Position numbers and translations under genes: made by a program | The notes under the pieces: generated by a model | What the model saw: only the letters and a program-made list of their open reading frames with translations | What the model was told of the DNA's origin: nothing | The model's database searches: none | Shown: in pieces, positions 34,435 through 42,955 of the stretch | How positions within the stretch are numbered: the stretch's first letter is position 1 | Layout: each line of letters opens with the position of its first letter | Assembly (NCBI GenBank): GCA_963751835.1 | Contig: CAVVWD010000019.1 | Span: 203,286 to 267,285 of the forward strand | DNA from: JACVRW01 sp963751835 | Lineage (GTDB): Bacteria > Actinomycetota > Thermoleophilia > Solirubrobacterales > Thermoleophilaceae | DNA length: 64,000 nucleotides | Direction: 5' to 3'

Positions 34435-35580
34435 ATGCTTGACATGCCGAGGGTCAGGGAGGTCTTCGAGGCCTCGACGGACTTCACGGTCGGGATCGAG
34501 GAGGAGTTCGCGATCCTGGACCCGCGCACGCGCTCGCTCGACCAGCGCTTCGACGAGCTTCGCGACGCCGCCATGGACGATCCGGTTCTCGCCGAGGCCG
34601 TCGCCGGGGAATTGATCCGCTCGGAGATCGAGATCCGCTCCGGAAGGGGCGAGAACTTCGCCGACGCCGTGGCAAGGCAGCGCGAGGCCCGCGCCCGGCT
34701 GTTCGCGCTCGCCACCCGTCAGGAGCTCCTGTTGGCCGCCACCGGCACGCATCCCTGGAGCCCCTGGCAGGACCAGCAGATCATCGACACCGAGCACTAT
34801 CACCGGGTCGAGAGCTCGCTCCAGTACGTGGCCTGGCGGAACAACACGTTCAGCGTCCACGTGCACGTGGGCGTGAACGGGCCTGACCGGGCGGTGCAGG
34901 TATGCGACCGCCTGCGCAGGGTCATGCCCGAGCTGCTCGCCATCTCGGCCAACTCGCCGTTCCTCGACGGGCGGCACTCGGGGCTCCACTCGGCGCGGTC
35001 GCAGATCTTCACGAAGAGCTTTCCGCGCTGCGGCATCCCCGACGCGTTCGGCGGCTGGCAGGCCTACGCGGACTACATCGAGTTCCTCGTCCGGACGAAC
35101 TCGATCGTCGAATTCACCCAGGTCTGGTGGAGCGTCCGCCCGCACCACAGCTACGGCACGGTCGAGATGCGGATCTGCGACGCCCAGACGAGCGGCGACC
35201 ACTCGACGGCGCTGGCCGGCCTGATCACCGCGTGCGTCGCCCAAGCGGCGCTCGACGTGGACGACGGCGTCCCGTTCGTCGACCCGCCCGGGAGGCTGCT
35301 CGAGGAGAACTTCTGGCGCGCGATCCGGTTCGGGCTCGACGGGAAGCTGATCGACGTCGAGCGTGCCGAGGAGTATCCGGCCGCCGCCGCCCTCGAGCGG
35401 CTGCTCGCGTGGACGGAGCCGGCGCGCTCCGCGCTCGGCATCGAGCCGCTCCTGCCGGCCGAGAACGGGGCACAGCGGCAGAAGCGGGCACTCGAGCGGG
35501 GTGCTTCCATGGAGGAGGTCTATGCGGCCGAGGTCGAGCTGACCCAGCTGACCTACGCCGAGGAGGAGGTGACGACATGA
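34435..35580 (+). CDS. Carboxylate-amine ligase, GCS2/YbdK family
   Basis: A 381-residue ATP-dependent ligase of the glutamate-cysteine ligase 2 family. Motifs: FTVGIEEEFAILDP (metal-binding Glu cluster), ELIRSEIEIRSGRGENF, ATGTHPWSPWQDQ, FSVHVHVGVNGPDRAV, and HHSYGTVEMRICDAQTS. Known members make gamma-glutamyl amides such as gamma-glutamylcysteine; the exact substrate here is unclear. ATG 34435, 9 bp after rex; the stop overlaps the next gene (ATGA). Confidence 0.87.
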   Translation: MLDMPRVREVFEASTDFTVGIEEEFAILDPRTRSLDQRFDELRDAAMDDPVLAEAVAGELIRSEIEIRSGRGENFADAVARQREARARLFALATRQELLLAATGTHPWSPWQDQQIIDTEHYHRVESSLQYVAWRNNTFSVHVHVGVNGPDRAVQVCDRLRRVMPELLAISANSPFLDGRHSGLHSARSQIFTKSFPRCGIPDAFGGWQAYADYIEFLVRTNSIVEFTQVWWSVRPHHSYGTVEMRICDAQTSGDHSTALAGLITACVAQAALDVDDGVPFVDPPGRLLEENFWRAIRFGLDGKLIDVERAEEYPAAAALERLLAWTEPARSALGIEPLLPAENGAQRQKRALERGASMEEVYAAEVELTQLTYAEEEVTT

Positions 35581-35930
35581 GCGTTCCACAGGAGCCCACC
35601 GAGGAGCAGCTGCTCGACGCCCTGCGCCGGGTGAAGGTCGACGACGTCCTGTTGCAGACCGTCGCGACGCTGGTCAACCTGGCCGGCCAGAAGCTGACCG
35701 TCCCGGAGGCGAAGGATCCGGCGGAGGCGAAGAAGGCGATCGACGCCGCCCGCGCGATGCTCCCGCTCCTTCCCGAGGACGCGGCCGGCGCGATCAAGGA
35801 CGCCCTCTCGCAGGTCCAGATGGTCTACGTCAAGGAGCAGGGAACCGCTGCGCAGCCGGCCGAGCCCGAGGATCGTGAGAGCGCCGAGCGTGCCGCGGCG
35901 CGCTCGAAGATCTGGATTCCCGGCTCGTGA
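35577..35930 (+). CDS. Conserved small helical protein, DUF1844-like
   Basis: A 117-residue soluble, mostly helical protein: VDDVLLQTVATLVNLAGQKL, then a KKAIDAARAMLPLLP helix and ALSQVQMVYVKEQ, with a charged disordered tail. The layout of two hydrophobic helices around a Leu-Leu-Pro turn recalls DUF1844-type proteins, but I am not sure. Coupled by 4-bp overlaps to the ligase before and the MTA phosphorylase after it. Confidence 0.6.
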   Translation: MSVPQEPTEEQLLDALRRVKVDDVLLQTVATLVNLAGQKLTVPEAKDPAEAKKAIDAARAMLPLLPEDAAGAIKDALSQVQMVYVKEQGTAAQPAEPEDRESAERAAARSKIWIPGS

Positions 35931-36715
35931 TCGGGCTCTTCGGCGGTTCCGGGTTCTACCGCTTCCTCGACGACGTCGAGGAGGTGCCGCTGGCCACGCC
36001 GTACGGACCGCCGTCCGCACCGGTGCGGGTCGGGCGCATCGAGGGTGTCGAGGTGGCGTTCATGCCCCGCCACGGGGACGAGCACACGCTGCCGCCGCAC
36101 CGCGTCAACTACCGGGCGAACCTCTGGGCGATGCAAGAGGTTGGGGTGCGGCGGATCCTCGGCCCGTGCGCGGCCGGTTCGCTCAGGCCGGATCTCGAGC
36201 CGGGCACGTTCGTGATCTGCGACCAGTTCGTGGACCGCACCCAGGCGCGCGAGAGCACGTTCTACGACGGCCCCCAGACCACGCACGTCTCGGCCGCCGA
36301 CCCGTACTGCACCGATTTGAGCGGAATCCTCGCCGAGGCCGCGCGCGAGGAGGGCATACCAGTGTTCGAGGGCGGCACCGTCGTGGTGATCCAGGGCCCG
36401 CGCTTCTCGACCCGCGCCGAGTCGCGCTGGCACGCCGCCAGCGGGTTCGACGTGGTGAACATGACCCAGTACCCCGAGGCCTGGCTCGCCCGCGAGCTCC
36501 AGCTCTGCTACGCGACCGTTGCCCTCGTGACCGACTACGACGTCGGCCTCGAGGGCATGCCGGACGTGCCCCCCGTGTCGGCCGAGGCCGCTTTCGGCGT
36601 CTTCCAGGAGAACCTGGACCGGCTGCGGGGCCTGCTGATCCGCGCCCTGCCCCGGATCGGCCCCCAGCCGGCCGATGAGTGCGCCGGAGCGCTCGACAGC
36701 GCGATCGTGCGCTGA
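35927..36715 (+). CDS. mtnP: S-methyl-5'-thioadenosine phosphorylase
   Basis: Phosphorolysis of methylthioadenosine to adenine and methylthioribose-1-phosphate (methionine salvage). 262 residues. Motifs of the PNP/MTAP family: GLFGGSGFYRFLDDVEEV (phosphate site), MPRHGDEHTLPPHRVNYRAN, CAAGSLRPDLEPGTFV, and NMTQYPEAWLARELQLCY with VTDYDVGLEG for the purine pocket. GTG 35927 overlaps the preceding stop. Phosphorylases on inosine or guanosine share this fold, so the base preference is inferred. Confidence 0.88.
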   Translation: MIGLFGGSGFYRFLDDVEEVPLATPYGPPSAPVRVGRIEGVEVAFMPRHGDEHTLPPHRVNYRANLWAMQEVGVRRILGPCAAGSLRPDLEPGTFVICDQFVDRTQARESTFYDGPQTTHVSAADPYCTDLSGILAEAAREEGIPVFEGGTVVVIQGPRFSTRAESRWHAASGFDVVNMTQYPEAWLARELQLCYATVALVTDYDVGLEGMPDVPPVSAEAAFGVFQENLDRLRGLLIRALPRIGPQPADECAGALDSAIVR

Positions 36716-36847
36716 TCCGGACTCAAGTCGAGCCAATGTCGGGAGAAGTCGATAGACTGCCGCCGCTCTTTTCCGGGCGGTGACCAAACCCCGTGCGCCC
36801 TCGCGCTCGACCGCTCGGCGATTGAACTTGGACGGAGGACAAACCCC

Positions 36848-38950
36848 TTGGAATTCCTGACTGACTGGGGCGTGGTCATCGCGCTCGCATGCGCCGGGGC
36901 GGCCGTGGTCTACGGCGTTGTCACCTCGCGCTGGCTGCTGTCGCTCTCGCCCGGAAACGCGGAGATGCAGAGCATCTCCGCGGCTGTTCAGGAGGGCGCC
37001 GGCGCCTACCTGAGGCGCCAGTACACGATCATCGGCGGCGTCGCGATCGTGTTGGCGATCGTGCTCGCGGTCGCCCTCGAGGCACAGGACGCGGAAGGCA
37101 TCCTGATCGCCATCGGCTTCCTGATCGGCGGCACCCTCTCCGGCACGGCGGGCTTCATCGGCATGAACGTCTCGGTGCGTGCGAACACCCGCGTGGCAGA
37201 GTCGGCCCGCAGCGGCGTGTCGCGGGCGCTCGAGGTGGCCTTCAAGGGCGGGGCCGTCACCGGTTTGCTCGTTGCCGGCCTGGCGCTGCTCGGCGTGGCC
37301 GGCTACTACGGGATCCTGAGCCTGTTCGACGTCGACGAGCGTGACGCGATCGACGCCCTCGTGGGTCTGGGCTTCGGGGGCTCCCTGATCTCCGTGTTCG
37401 CCCGCCTGGGCGGCGGGATCTTCACCAAGGCGGCCGACGTGGGCGCCGACCTGGTCGGCAAGATCGAGGCGGGCATCCCGGAGGACGACCCGCGCAACCC
37501 GGCTGTGATCGCCGACAACGTGGGCGACAACGTCGGCGACTGCGCCGGCATGGCGGCCGACCTGTTCGAGACCTACGCGGTCACCGCCGTGGCAGTGATG
37601 CTGCTCGGTGTCCTCACCTTCGAGCAGATCGGCACCGTGGCTGTCTACCCGCTGGTCATCGGTGGCGTGTCGCTGCTCGCCTGCATCATCGGCACCTACG
37701 CCGTGAGAAGCGCGAGCGGAAATGTCGAGCGGGCGCTCTATCAGGGTCTGATCGTCTCGGCCGTGCTGGCAGCGCTCGCCTTCCTCCCGATCACGTTCTG
37801 GATGATGGACGACCTCACCTTCAAGGGCGAGGTCTCCTCGCTGCTCCGCGGCGGGGCGGCCGAGGCGCCGGCGGCCATCGACCTCTACCTGTGCACGCTG
37901 GTCGGAATCGCGATCACCGCCGGCCTGTTCGTGATCACCGACTACTACACCTCGACCCGCTTCCGCCCGGTGCGGACCACGGCGCGCGCGTCGCAGACCG
38001 GTCACGCGACCAACATCATCCAGGGCCTGGCCCAGGGCCTCCAGTCCACCGCCGCCCCGGCGATCCTGCTCGCACTCGGCATTCTCGTGGCCAACGAGCT
38101 GGCGGGCATCTACGGAATAGGCGTGGCAGTGATGGCCCAGCTCTCGCTGACCGGCCTGATCGTGGCGCTCGACGCCTTCGGCCCGATCACAGACAACGCC
38201 GGCGGCATCGCCGAGATGGCGGACCTGCCCGAGGAAGTGCGCAACGTGACCGATCCTCTCGACGCGGTCGGTAACACCACGAAGGCCGTGACGAAGGGCT
38301 ACGCCATCGGCTCGGCGGTGCTCGCGGCGCTGGTGCTCTTCGCGGCCTTCGTCGAGGAGCTGCGCGAGGAGGCGGCCAAGGAGGGGGCAAGGGTCACCTC
38401 GTTCGACATCTCCCAGCCCGAGGTGCTGATCGGCCTCCTGATCGGGGGCATGATGGTCTACCTGTTCGTGTCGCTCGCCATCGAATCGGTCGGCCGCGCC
38501 GGCGGCGGCGTCGTGGAGGAGGTGCGCCGGCAGTTCAAGGAGAAGCCGGGCATCATGGACGGCACCGAGAAGCCCGACTACGCCCGCGCGGTCGCCATCG
38601 TCACCGCCTCGGCGCAGAAGGAGATGATCGCGCCGGCGCTGATCCCGATCGTGATCACGCCGATAGTCGGCCTGCTCTCGACCCAGGCACTCGGCGGCCT
38701 GCTGATCGGGGTGATCATCGTGGGCTTCTTCGCAGCGGTCTCGATGACCGCCGGCGGCGGCGCCTGGGACAACGCCAAGAAGCTGATCGAGGACGGCGAA
38801 TACGGCGGCAAGGGCTCGGAGGCCCACGCCGCGTCGGTCACCGGCGACACCGTCGGCGACCCCTACAAGGACACGGCCGGCCCGGCGATCAACCCGATGA
38901 TCAAGGTCGCAAACATCGTGGCCCTGCTGATGATCCCGTTCCTGGTGTAG
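36848..38950 (+). CDS. hppA: K+-insensitive proton-pumping pyrophosphatase
   Basis: Membrane-integral pyrophosphatase coupling PPi hydrolysis to proton export. 700 residues, about 16 helices. The PPi/Mg site is GGGIFTKAADVGADLVGK, followed by EDDPRNPAVIADNVGDNVGD. The ion-specificity segment reads GNTTKAVTKGYAIGSA, with Lys where K+-dependent enzymes have Ala, so the K+-independent class is predicted. TTG at 36848 is preceded by GGAGGA about 9 nt away. The 132-bp gap upstream holds no gene; I see a CCGCC/GGGCGG hairpin possibility but no known riboswitch. Confidence 0.95.
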   Translation: MEFLTDWGVVIALACAGAAVVYGVVTSRWLLSLSPGNAEMQSISAAVQEGAGAYLRRQYTIIGGVAIVLAIVLAVALEAQDAEGILIAIGFLIGGTLSGTAGFIGMNVSVRANTRVAESARSGVSRALEVAFKGGAVTGLLVAGLALLGVAGYYGILSLFDVDERDAIDALVGLGFGGSLISVFARLGGGIFTKAADVGADLVGKIEAGIPEDDPRNPAVIADNVGDNVGDCAGMAADLFETYAVTAVAVMLLGVLTFEQIGTVAVYPLVIGGVSLLACIIGTYAVRSASGNVERALYQGLIVSAVLAALAFLPITFWMMDDLTFKGEVSSLLRGGAAEAPAAIDLYLCTLVGIAITAGLFVITDYYTSTRFRPVRTTARASQTGHATNIIQGLAQGLQSTAAPAILLALGILVANELAGIYGIGVAVMAQLSLTGLIVALDAFGPITDNAGGIAEMADLPEEVRNVTDPLDAVGNTTKAVTKGYAIGSAVLAALVLFAAFVEELREEAAKEGARVTSFDISQPEVLIGLLIGGMMVYLFVSLAIESVGRAGGGVVEEVRRQFKEKPGIMDGTEKPDYARAVAIVTASAQKEMIAPALIPIVITPIVGLLSTQALGGLLIGVIIVGFFAAVSMTAGGGAWDNAKKLIEDGEYGGKGSEAHAASVTGDTVGDPYKDTAGPAINPMIKVANIVALLMIPFLV

Positions 38951-38961
38951 CCACCTCTCCA

Positions 38962-38988
38962 TCCTGCCCACCGTATGGGTGGGCAGGA
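38962..38988 (+). terminator. Hairpin after hppA
   Basis: Perfect 11-bp stem, TCCTGCCCACC / GGTGGGCAGGA, with a 5-nt loop, 12 bp after the hppA stop. No U-tract follows, so it may act as an attenuating or mRNA-stabilising hairpin rather than a full intrinsic terminator. Confidence 0.65.
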
Positions 38989-39025
38989 CGGCAAGGTGCC
39001 CGGCGCAGCGCGCGGCGGTGCTTGA

Positions 39026-39421
39026 ATGCGACCCCTGACCGCTCACGACATTCACAGCCTGCCCGCCGAGCTCCCGGAGCCGGAGGACGACGGCGCCGCC
39101 GATCACCTGCCTGGGATGGAGGTCCCGCCGGTCCCCCTGCCGTCCACGGACGGCGCGGAGGTGGTCCTGGCGGAGCTGCCCGGACTTACGGTCCTGTTCT
39201 GCTACCCGCGCACCGGGCGGCCGGACCAGGAGCTGCCGCCCGGGTGGGACGCCATTCGGGGCGCCCGCGGATGCACCCCGGAGGCCTGCGGGTTCCGTGA
39301 CCGCCACCAGCAGTTCGCCGACCTCGGCGCCCGGGTGCTCGCGCTGTCGACCCAGGACCACGAGCCGGTCTTTCCACCGGACACGCACGCCGCCGAGGTG
39401 CTCGAGTGGCTGCGGGGCTGA
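39026..39421 (+). CDS. Shortened peroxiredoxin-like (redoxin) protein
   Basis: A 131-residue AhpC/TSA-like thioredoxin-fold protein. TVLFCYPRTGRPDQELPPGWD and RGCTPEACGFRD (catalytic cysteines) match a bacterial redoxin group usually near 180 residues. After ALSTQDHE the sequence jumps to PVFPPDTHAAEVLEWL, which resembles the C-terminal end of full-length relatives. About 45 central residues (the LPFPVLSD and PTF cis-Pro region) appear missing in frame. It may be inactive or structurally odd. Its 3' end overlaps the DAO-type gene by 16 bp. Confidence 0.75.
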   Translation: MRPLTAHDIHSLPAELPEPEDDGAADHLPGMEVPPVPLPSTDGAEVVLAELPGLTVLFCYPRTGRPDQELPPGWDAIRGARGCTPEACGFRDRHQQFADLGARVLALSTQDHEPVFPPDTHAAEVLEWLRG

Positions 39422-40797
39422 CTGCGGCACTCGCCGATTCCGAGCAGAGCGTCTTCTGGCTCGACTCCCCCGAGGCGCCCGAGCCGCGGCCGCCGCTCGA
39501 GGGCGATCTTCGCTGCGAGCTCGCGGTCATCGGCGGCGGGTTCACGGGGCTCTGGGCAGCGCTGCTGGCCGTGCCCGACGAGGACGTGGTCCTGCTCGAG
39601 GGCGACCGCTGCGGCTGGGCCGCCAGCGGGCGCAACGGCGGCTTCCTCGATGCCTCGCTGACGCACGGCCTCGAGAACGGGCTGGCGCGCTGGCCCGACG
39701 AGATCGACAGGTTGCTCGAGCTCGGGCGGGAGAACTTCGATGCCATCCGCGAAACGCTGTCGTCGCGCGGCATCGACGCCGCCTGGGAGGAGAACGGCTT
39801 CATCGACGTGGCCACCCGCGCACACGAGGTCGAGGGGCTCGCCGAGAGCGCGGAGATCGCCCGCCGGCACGGTGAGGACGTCGCGCTGCTGGACAGGGAG
39901 GCGGTGCGCACGGAGGTCGACTCGCCCACCTACCTGGCCGGACTCCTCACGCGCGGCGGCGGGGCGCTCGTTGACCCGGCGCGGCTCGCGTGGGGGCTGC
40001 GCGGCGCGGCGCTCGAGGACGGCGTCCGCATCTTCGAGGGCACGACCGTCACGCGCATGCGACGCGACGGCGAGGGCGTACTGCTCGAGACCCCCGCCGG
40101 TCGCCTGCATGCCGCCCGCGTGGTGCTCGCCACCAACGCCTTCCGGCCGCTGGCGCGCTCGATCGCCCGCTATGTGATCCCGGTCTACGACTACGTGCTC
40201 ATGACCGAGCCGCTGAACGCCGAGCAGCGCGCCGCGATCGGCTGGCAGGGCCGCCAAGGCCTGGGCGACTCCGGCAACCGCTTCCACTACTACCGGCTCA
40301 GCGCCGACGACCGCATCCTGTGGGGCGGCTACGAGGCCGTCTACCACTGGGCCAACGGCATGCGACCGGAGCTGGAGGAGAGCGCCGCGGTTTTCAACCT
40401 GCTGGCGCACAACTTCTTCGAGACCTTCCCGCAGCTCGAGGGCCTGCGCTTCACGCACCGCTGGGCGGGCGCGATCGACACCTGCTCGCGCTTCTGCGTG
40501 ACCTTCGGAAAAGCGCTCGGAGGCCGCGTCGCCTACGCCGTTGGCTATACCGGCCTGGGGCTTGGTGCCACCCGCTTCGGCGCCCGGGTGGCGCTCGATC
40601 TCGTCCACGGCCGCGACAGCGAGCTCACGCGGCTCGAGCTGGTGCGCAGCCGGCCACTCCCGTTCCCGCCCGAGCCACTGCGCTACGCGGTGGTGCAGGC
40701 CACGCGGAGGGCACTGATCCGCGCCGACGAGCGCCGCGGGAAGCGTGGCCTGTGGCTGTGCGCGCTCGACCGCGCGGGCGCCGGATTCGATAGTTGA
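39406..40797 (+). CDS. DAO-type FAD oxidoreductase
   Basis: A 463-residue D-amino-acid-oxidase-fold flavoenzyme, similar in pattern to gamma-glutamylputrescine oxidases and related amine oxidases. The FAD motif is CELAVIGGGFTGLWAALL, then VVLLEGDRCGWAASGRNGGF with the Gly-rich SGRNGG that positions the flavin. The C-terminus has AYAVGYTGLGLGATRFGARV. GTG 39406 overlaps the redoxin gene. Substrate (an amine or amino acid) is not determined; a permease of amino-acid-permease type lies immediately downstream. Confidence 0.85.
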   Translation: MAAGLTAALADSEQSVFWLDSPEAPEPRPPLEGDLRCELAVIGGGFTGLWAALLAVPDEDVVLLEGDRCGWAASGRNGGFLDASLTHGLENGLARWPDEIDRLLELGRENFDAIRETLSSRGIDAAWEENGFIDVATRAHEVEGLAESAEIARRHGEDVALLDREAVRTEVDSPTYLAGLLTRGGGALVDPARLAWGLRGAALEDGVRIFEGTTVTRMRRDGEGVLLETPAGRLHAARVVLATNAFRPLARSIARYVIPVYDYVLMTEPLNAEQRAAIGWQGRQGLGDSGNRFHYYRLSADDRILWGGYEAVYHWANGMRPELEESAAVFNLLAHNFFETFPQLEGLRFTHRWAGAIDTCSRFCVTFGKALGGRVAYAVGYTGLGLGATRFGARVALDLVHGRDSELTRLELVRSRPLPFPPEPLRYAVVQATRRALIRADERRGKRGLWLCALDRAGAGFDS

Positions 40798-40811
40798 GAA
40801 GCTAGCGTCCG

Positions 40812-42710
40812 ATGGCCGAGTACCGACCCAAGAATCGCGGGCTCGAGCGGGTACTCGGCACCGGCGCGCTCTTCTCGACCGCCTACGGCAACGTCGGCAG
40901 CTCGATCTACTACGCACTCGGGCTGGTGGCGATCTACGCGGCCGGCATGACACCGGTCGTGTTCGTGATCGCCGGGTTGATCTTCGCCGCGACGGCCGCG
41001 ACCTACGCCGAGGCGACGACCATGTACCCCGAGGCCGGCGGCTCCTCGAGCTTCGCCCGTCGCGCCTTCAACGAGTTCTGGTCCTTCTTCGCCGCCTGGG
41101 CCCAGATGCTCACGTACATCATCACGATCGCCATCTCGGCGTTCTTCGTGCCGCATTACCTCGGGGTCTTCTGGGGGCCGCTCGGCGAGTCGCCCGCGGA
41201 CATCGTCGCCGGGATTATCGTGGTGGTCGTCCTCGGCGCGCTCAACATCGTGGGCGTCAGGGAGGCCGCCGGCGTGAACGTCGGGTTCGCGGTCGCGGAC
41301 TTCCTCACACAGGTTGCGCTGGTCGTGGTGGGGATCTTCCTGGTGCTCGACCCGGATCTGCTCGTGAACCAGGTGGACTTCGGGACAACACCGACGCTGG
41401 GCGACTTCCTGATCGCCATCCCCGTGGCAATGGTGGCGTACACGGGGATCGAGACCGTGTCGAACATGGCCGAGGAGGCGCGGGACTATCAGAGGACCAT
41501 CCCGCGTGGGATCGGCCTCGTGGTATTCGCTGTGGCCGTGATCTACGTGTTCCTCCCTGCAATCGCGCTGTCGGCGATGCCGGTGCGGGACGGTGAGACC
41601 ATCCTCGCCCTGCCGAAGGAGGAGGGCGGCTTCGCGGACGACCCGATCCTCGGCGTGGTCGAGAACATGAACCTCGGCTCTCTGCAGGGGCCGGCGGAGG
41701 TGTACGTCGGCATCCTCGCCGCCACGATCCTCTTCATCGCTACGAACGCCGGCATCATCGGCGTGTCGCGTCTCTCCTACTCGATGGGCCAGCACCGCCA
41801 GCTGCCCGAGCTGCTGCGCTCGCTTCACCCGAGGTTCCGCACGCCCTATGTCGCAATCGCCCTCTTCGGCACGATCGCCTGCGTTGCGATCGTGCCCGGG
41901 CAGGCCGATTTCCTCGGCGTCATCTACGCATTCGGCGCGATGACCTCGTTCACGATCGCGCACGTGTCGGTCACGGTCCTGCGCTTCAAGCAGCCCGAGG
42001 TCAAGCGGCCCTACAAGGTCCCGCTCAACCTGAAGCTGCACGGCGGGCAGCTGCCGGTGACGTCCGTCCTCGGCGGCCTCGGCACAGGGCTCGCGCTCAT
42101 TGTCGCCGCGGTGCTCGACACGCGCGTGCTGGTGTCGGGGCTCCTGTGGCTCGCGCTCGGTATCGCGGTCTACATCGTGTACCGGCACCGTCAGGGACTC
42201 TCGCTCACCGAGACGCACAAGGTCGTGATGCCGAAGCCGGTCGTCGAGCACGAGGTGGAGTACGAGTCCGTGCTGGTCGCCTTCGAGGACGGCAACTACT
42301 CGCCCGACGCGGTGGCGATCGCGGCCCGGCTCGCCGCCCGCAGGCGTCGCGGAATCCACGTGCTCGTGACGATCACCGTGCCGCCGAACTCGCCGATCGA
42401 CGCCGTGCTGCCCGAGCAGGAGGCGCGGGCGGCATCCACGATCGACTCGGCCCGCGTGCGCGGCGGCCGCCGCGTGACGGGGCACTGGGAGAAGGTCCGC
42501 CCGGGGCAGGGCGGACGCCGCATCGTCGAGGAGGCGAGGGACATCAAGGCGCGCGCGATCGTGATGGAGCTGCCGCCGCGCCGCACCGGAAAGTCGCTGT
42601 TCGGGAAGTCGCTCGAGACCGTCCTCGCCGAGCGCCCCTGCCGCGTGATCATCGACTCCTCGAGAGCTGTCGACGGGCAGCAGGCCCAGTCCGACGCGGC
42701 ACTACGATAG
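40812..42710 (+). CDS. APC-superfamily permease with C-terminal Usp-like domain (1)
   Basis: A 632-residue protein: 12 helices of the amino acid-polyamine-cation fold (GTGALFSTAYGNVGSSIYYALG in helix 1, split here as GTGALFSTAYGN and VGSSIYYALG) and, from about residue 470, a cytosolic universal-stress-protein-like domain (YESVLVAFEDGNYSPDAVAIA to ERPCRVIID). The Usp ATP-loop is only partly kept (GKSLFGKSLETVL). The fold fits amino-acid uptake, but neighbouring TrkA proteins make cation transport possible. ATG 40812, 14 bp after the DAO gene. Paralogue of the gene at 42952. Confidence 0.85.
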   Translation: MAEYRPKNRGLERVLGTGALFSTAYGNVGSSIYYALGLVAIYAAGMTPVVFVIAGLIFAATAATYAEATTMYPEAGGSSSFARRAFNEFWSFFAAWAQMLTYIITIAISAFFVPHYLGVFWGPLGESPADIVAGIIVVVVLGALNIVGVREAAGVNVGFAVADFLTQVALVVVGIFLVLDPDLLVNQVDFGTTPTLGDFLIAIPVAMVAYTGIETVSNMAEEARDYQRTIPRGIGLVVFAVAVIYVFLPAIALSAMPVRDGETILALPKEEGGFADDPILGVVENMNLGSLQGPAEVYVGILAATILFIATNAGIIGVSRLSYSMGQHRQLPELLRSLHPRFRTPYVAIALFGTIACVAIVPGQADFLGVIYAFGAMTSFTIAHVSVTVLRFKQPEVKRPYKVPLNLKLHGGQLPVTSVLGGLGTGLALIVAAVLDTRVLVSGLLWLALGIAVYIVYRHRQGLSLTETHKVVMPKPVVEHEVEYESVLVAFEDGNYSPDAVAIAARLAARRRRGIHVLVTITVPPNSPIDAVLPEQEARAASTIDSARVRGGRRVTGHWEKVRPGQGGRRIVEEARDIKARAIVMELPPRRTGKSLFGKSLETVLAERPCRVIIDSSRAVDGQQAQSDAALR

Positions 42711-42715
42711 GCCGA

Positions 42716-42955
42716 GTGGAACGCGCGTACCTGGCCTCGACCCGCGTGCTGAGCGCCATGCTGATCCTGATAGGAGTCGCGATGGTCGTGGTCGCGCTGG
42801 CGGGCGGCGGAGGCGTGCTCGCCCTCGGGGTGGTGCTGGGCACGCTGCTCGCGCTGCTCGGCGCCGGACGGCTCTACCTGGCACGCCCGCGCCCCAACGC
42901 CGGCGGGCCCGACGGGGAAGAGACCACGGAGGGCGCCCGAGGCCGAGCCCGGTGA
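42716..42955 (+). CDS. Small two-helix membrane protein
   Basis: A 79-residue protein with two hydrophobic helices (LSAMLILIGVAMVVVALAGG and GVLALGVVLGTLLALLGAGR) and a charged C-terminal tail. GTG 42716 lies 5 bp after the first permease, and its stop overlaps the second permease start as GTGA, so it sits between the two paralogues in one operon. No family recognised; it could be an accessory subunit. Confidence 0.6.
   Translation: MERAYLASTRVLSAMLILIGVAMVVVALAGGGGVLALGVVLGTLLALLGAGRLYLARPRPNAGGPDGEETTEGARGRAR

Noticed and set aside
36716..36847. Riboswitch in the hppA leader
   Set aside because: A CCGCC/GGGCGG hairpin is possible, but no known riboswitch core could be recognised.
35825..39430. 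A 1,201-codon open frame on the minus strand across mtnP, hppA and the redoxin gene
   Set aside because: Antisense to clearly recognisable genes, with His/Arg/Asp-rich low-complexity translation and no family motifs. It is a shadow of high-GC codon usage.
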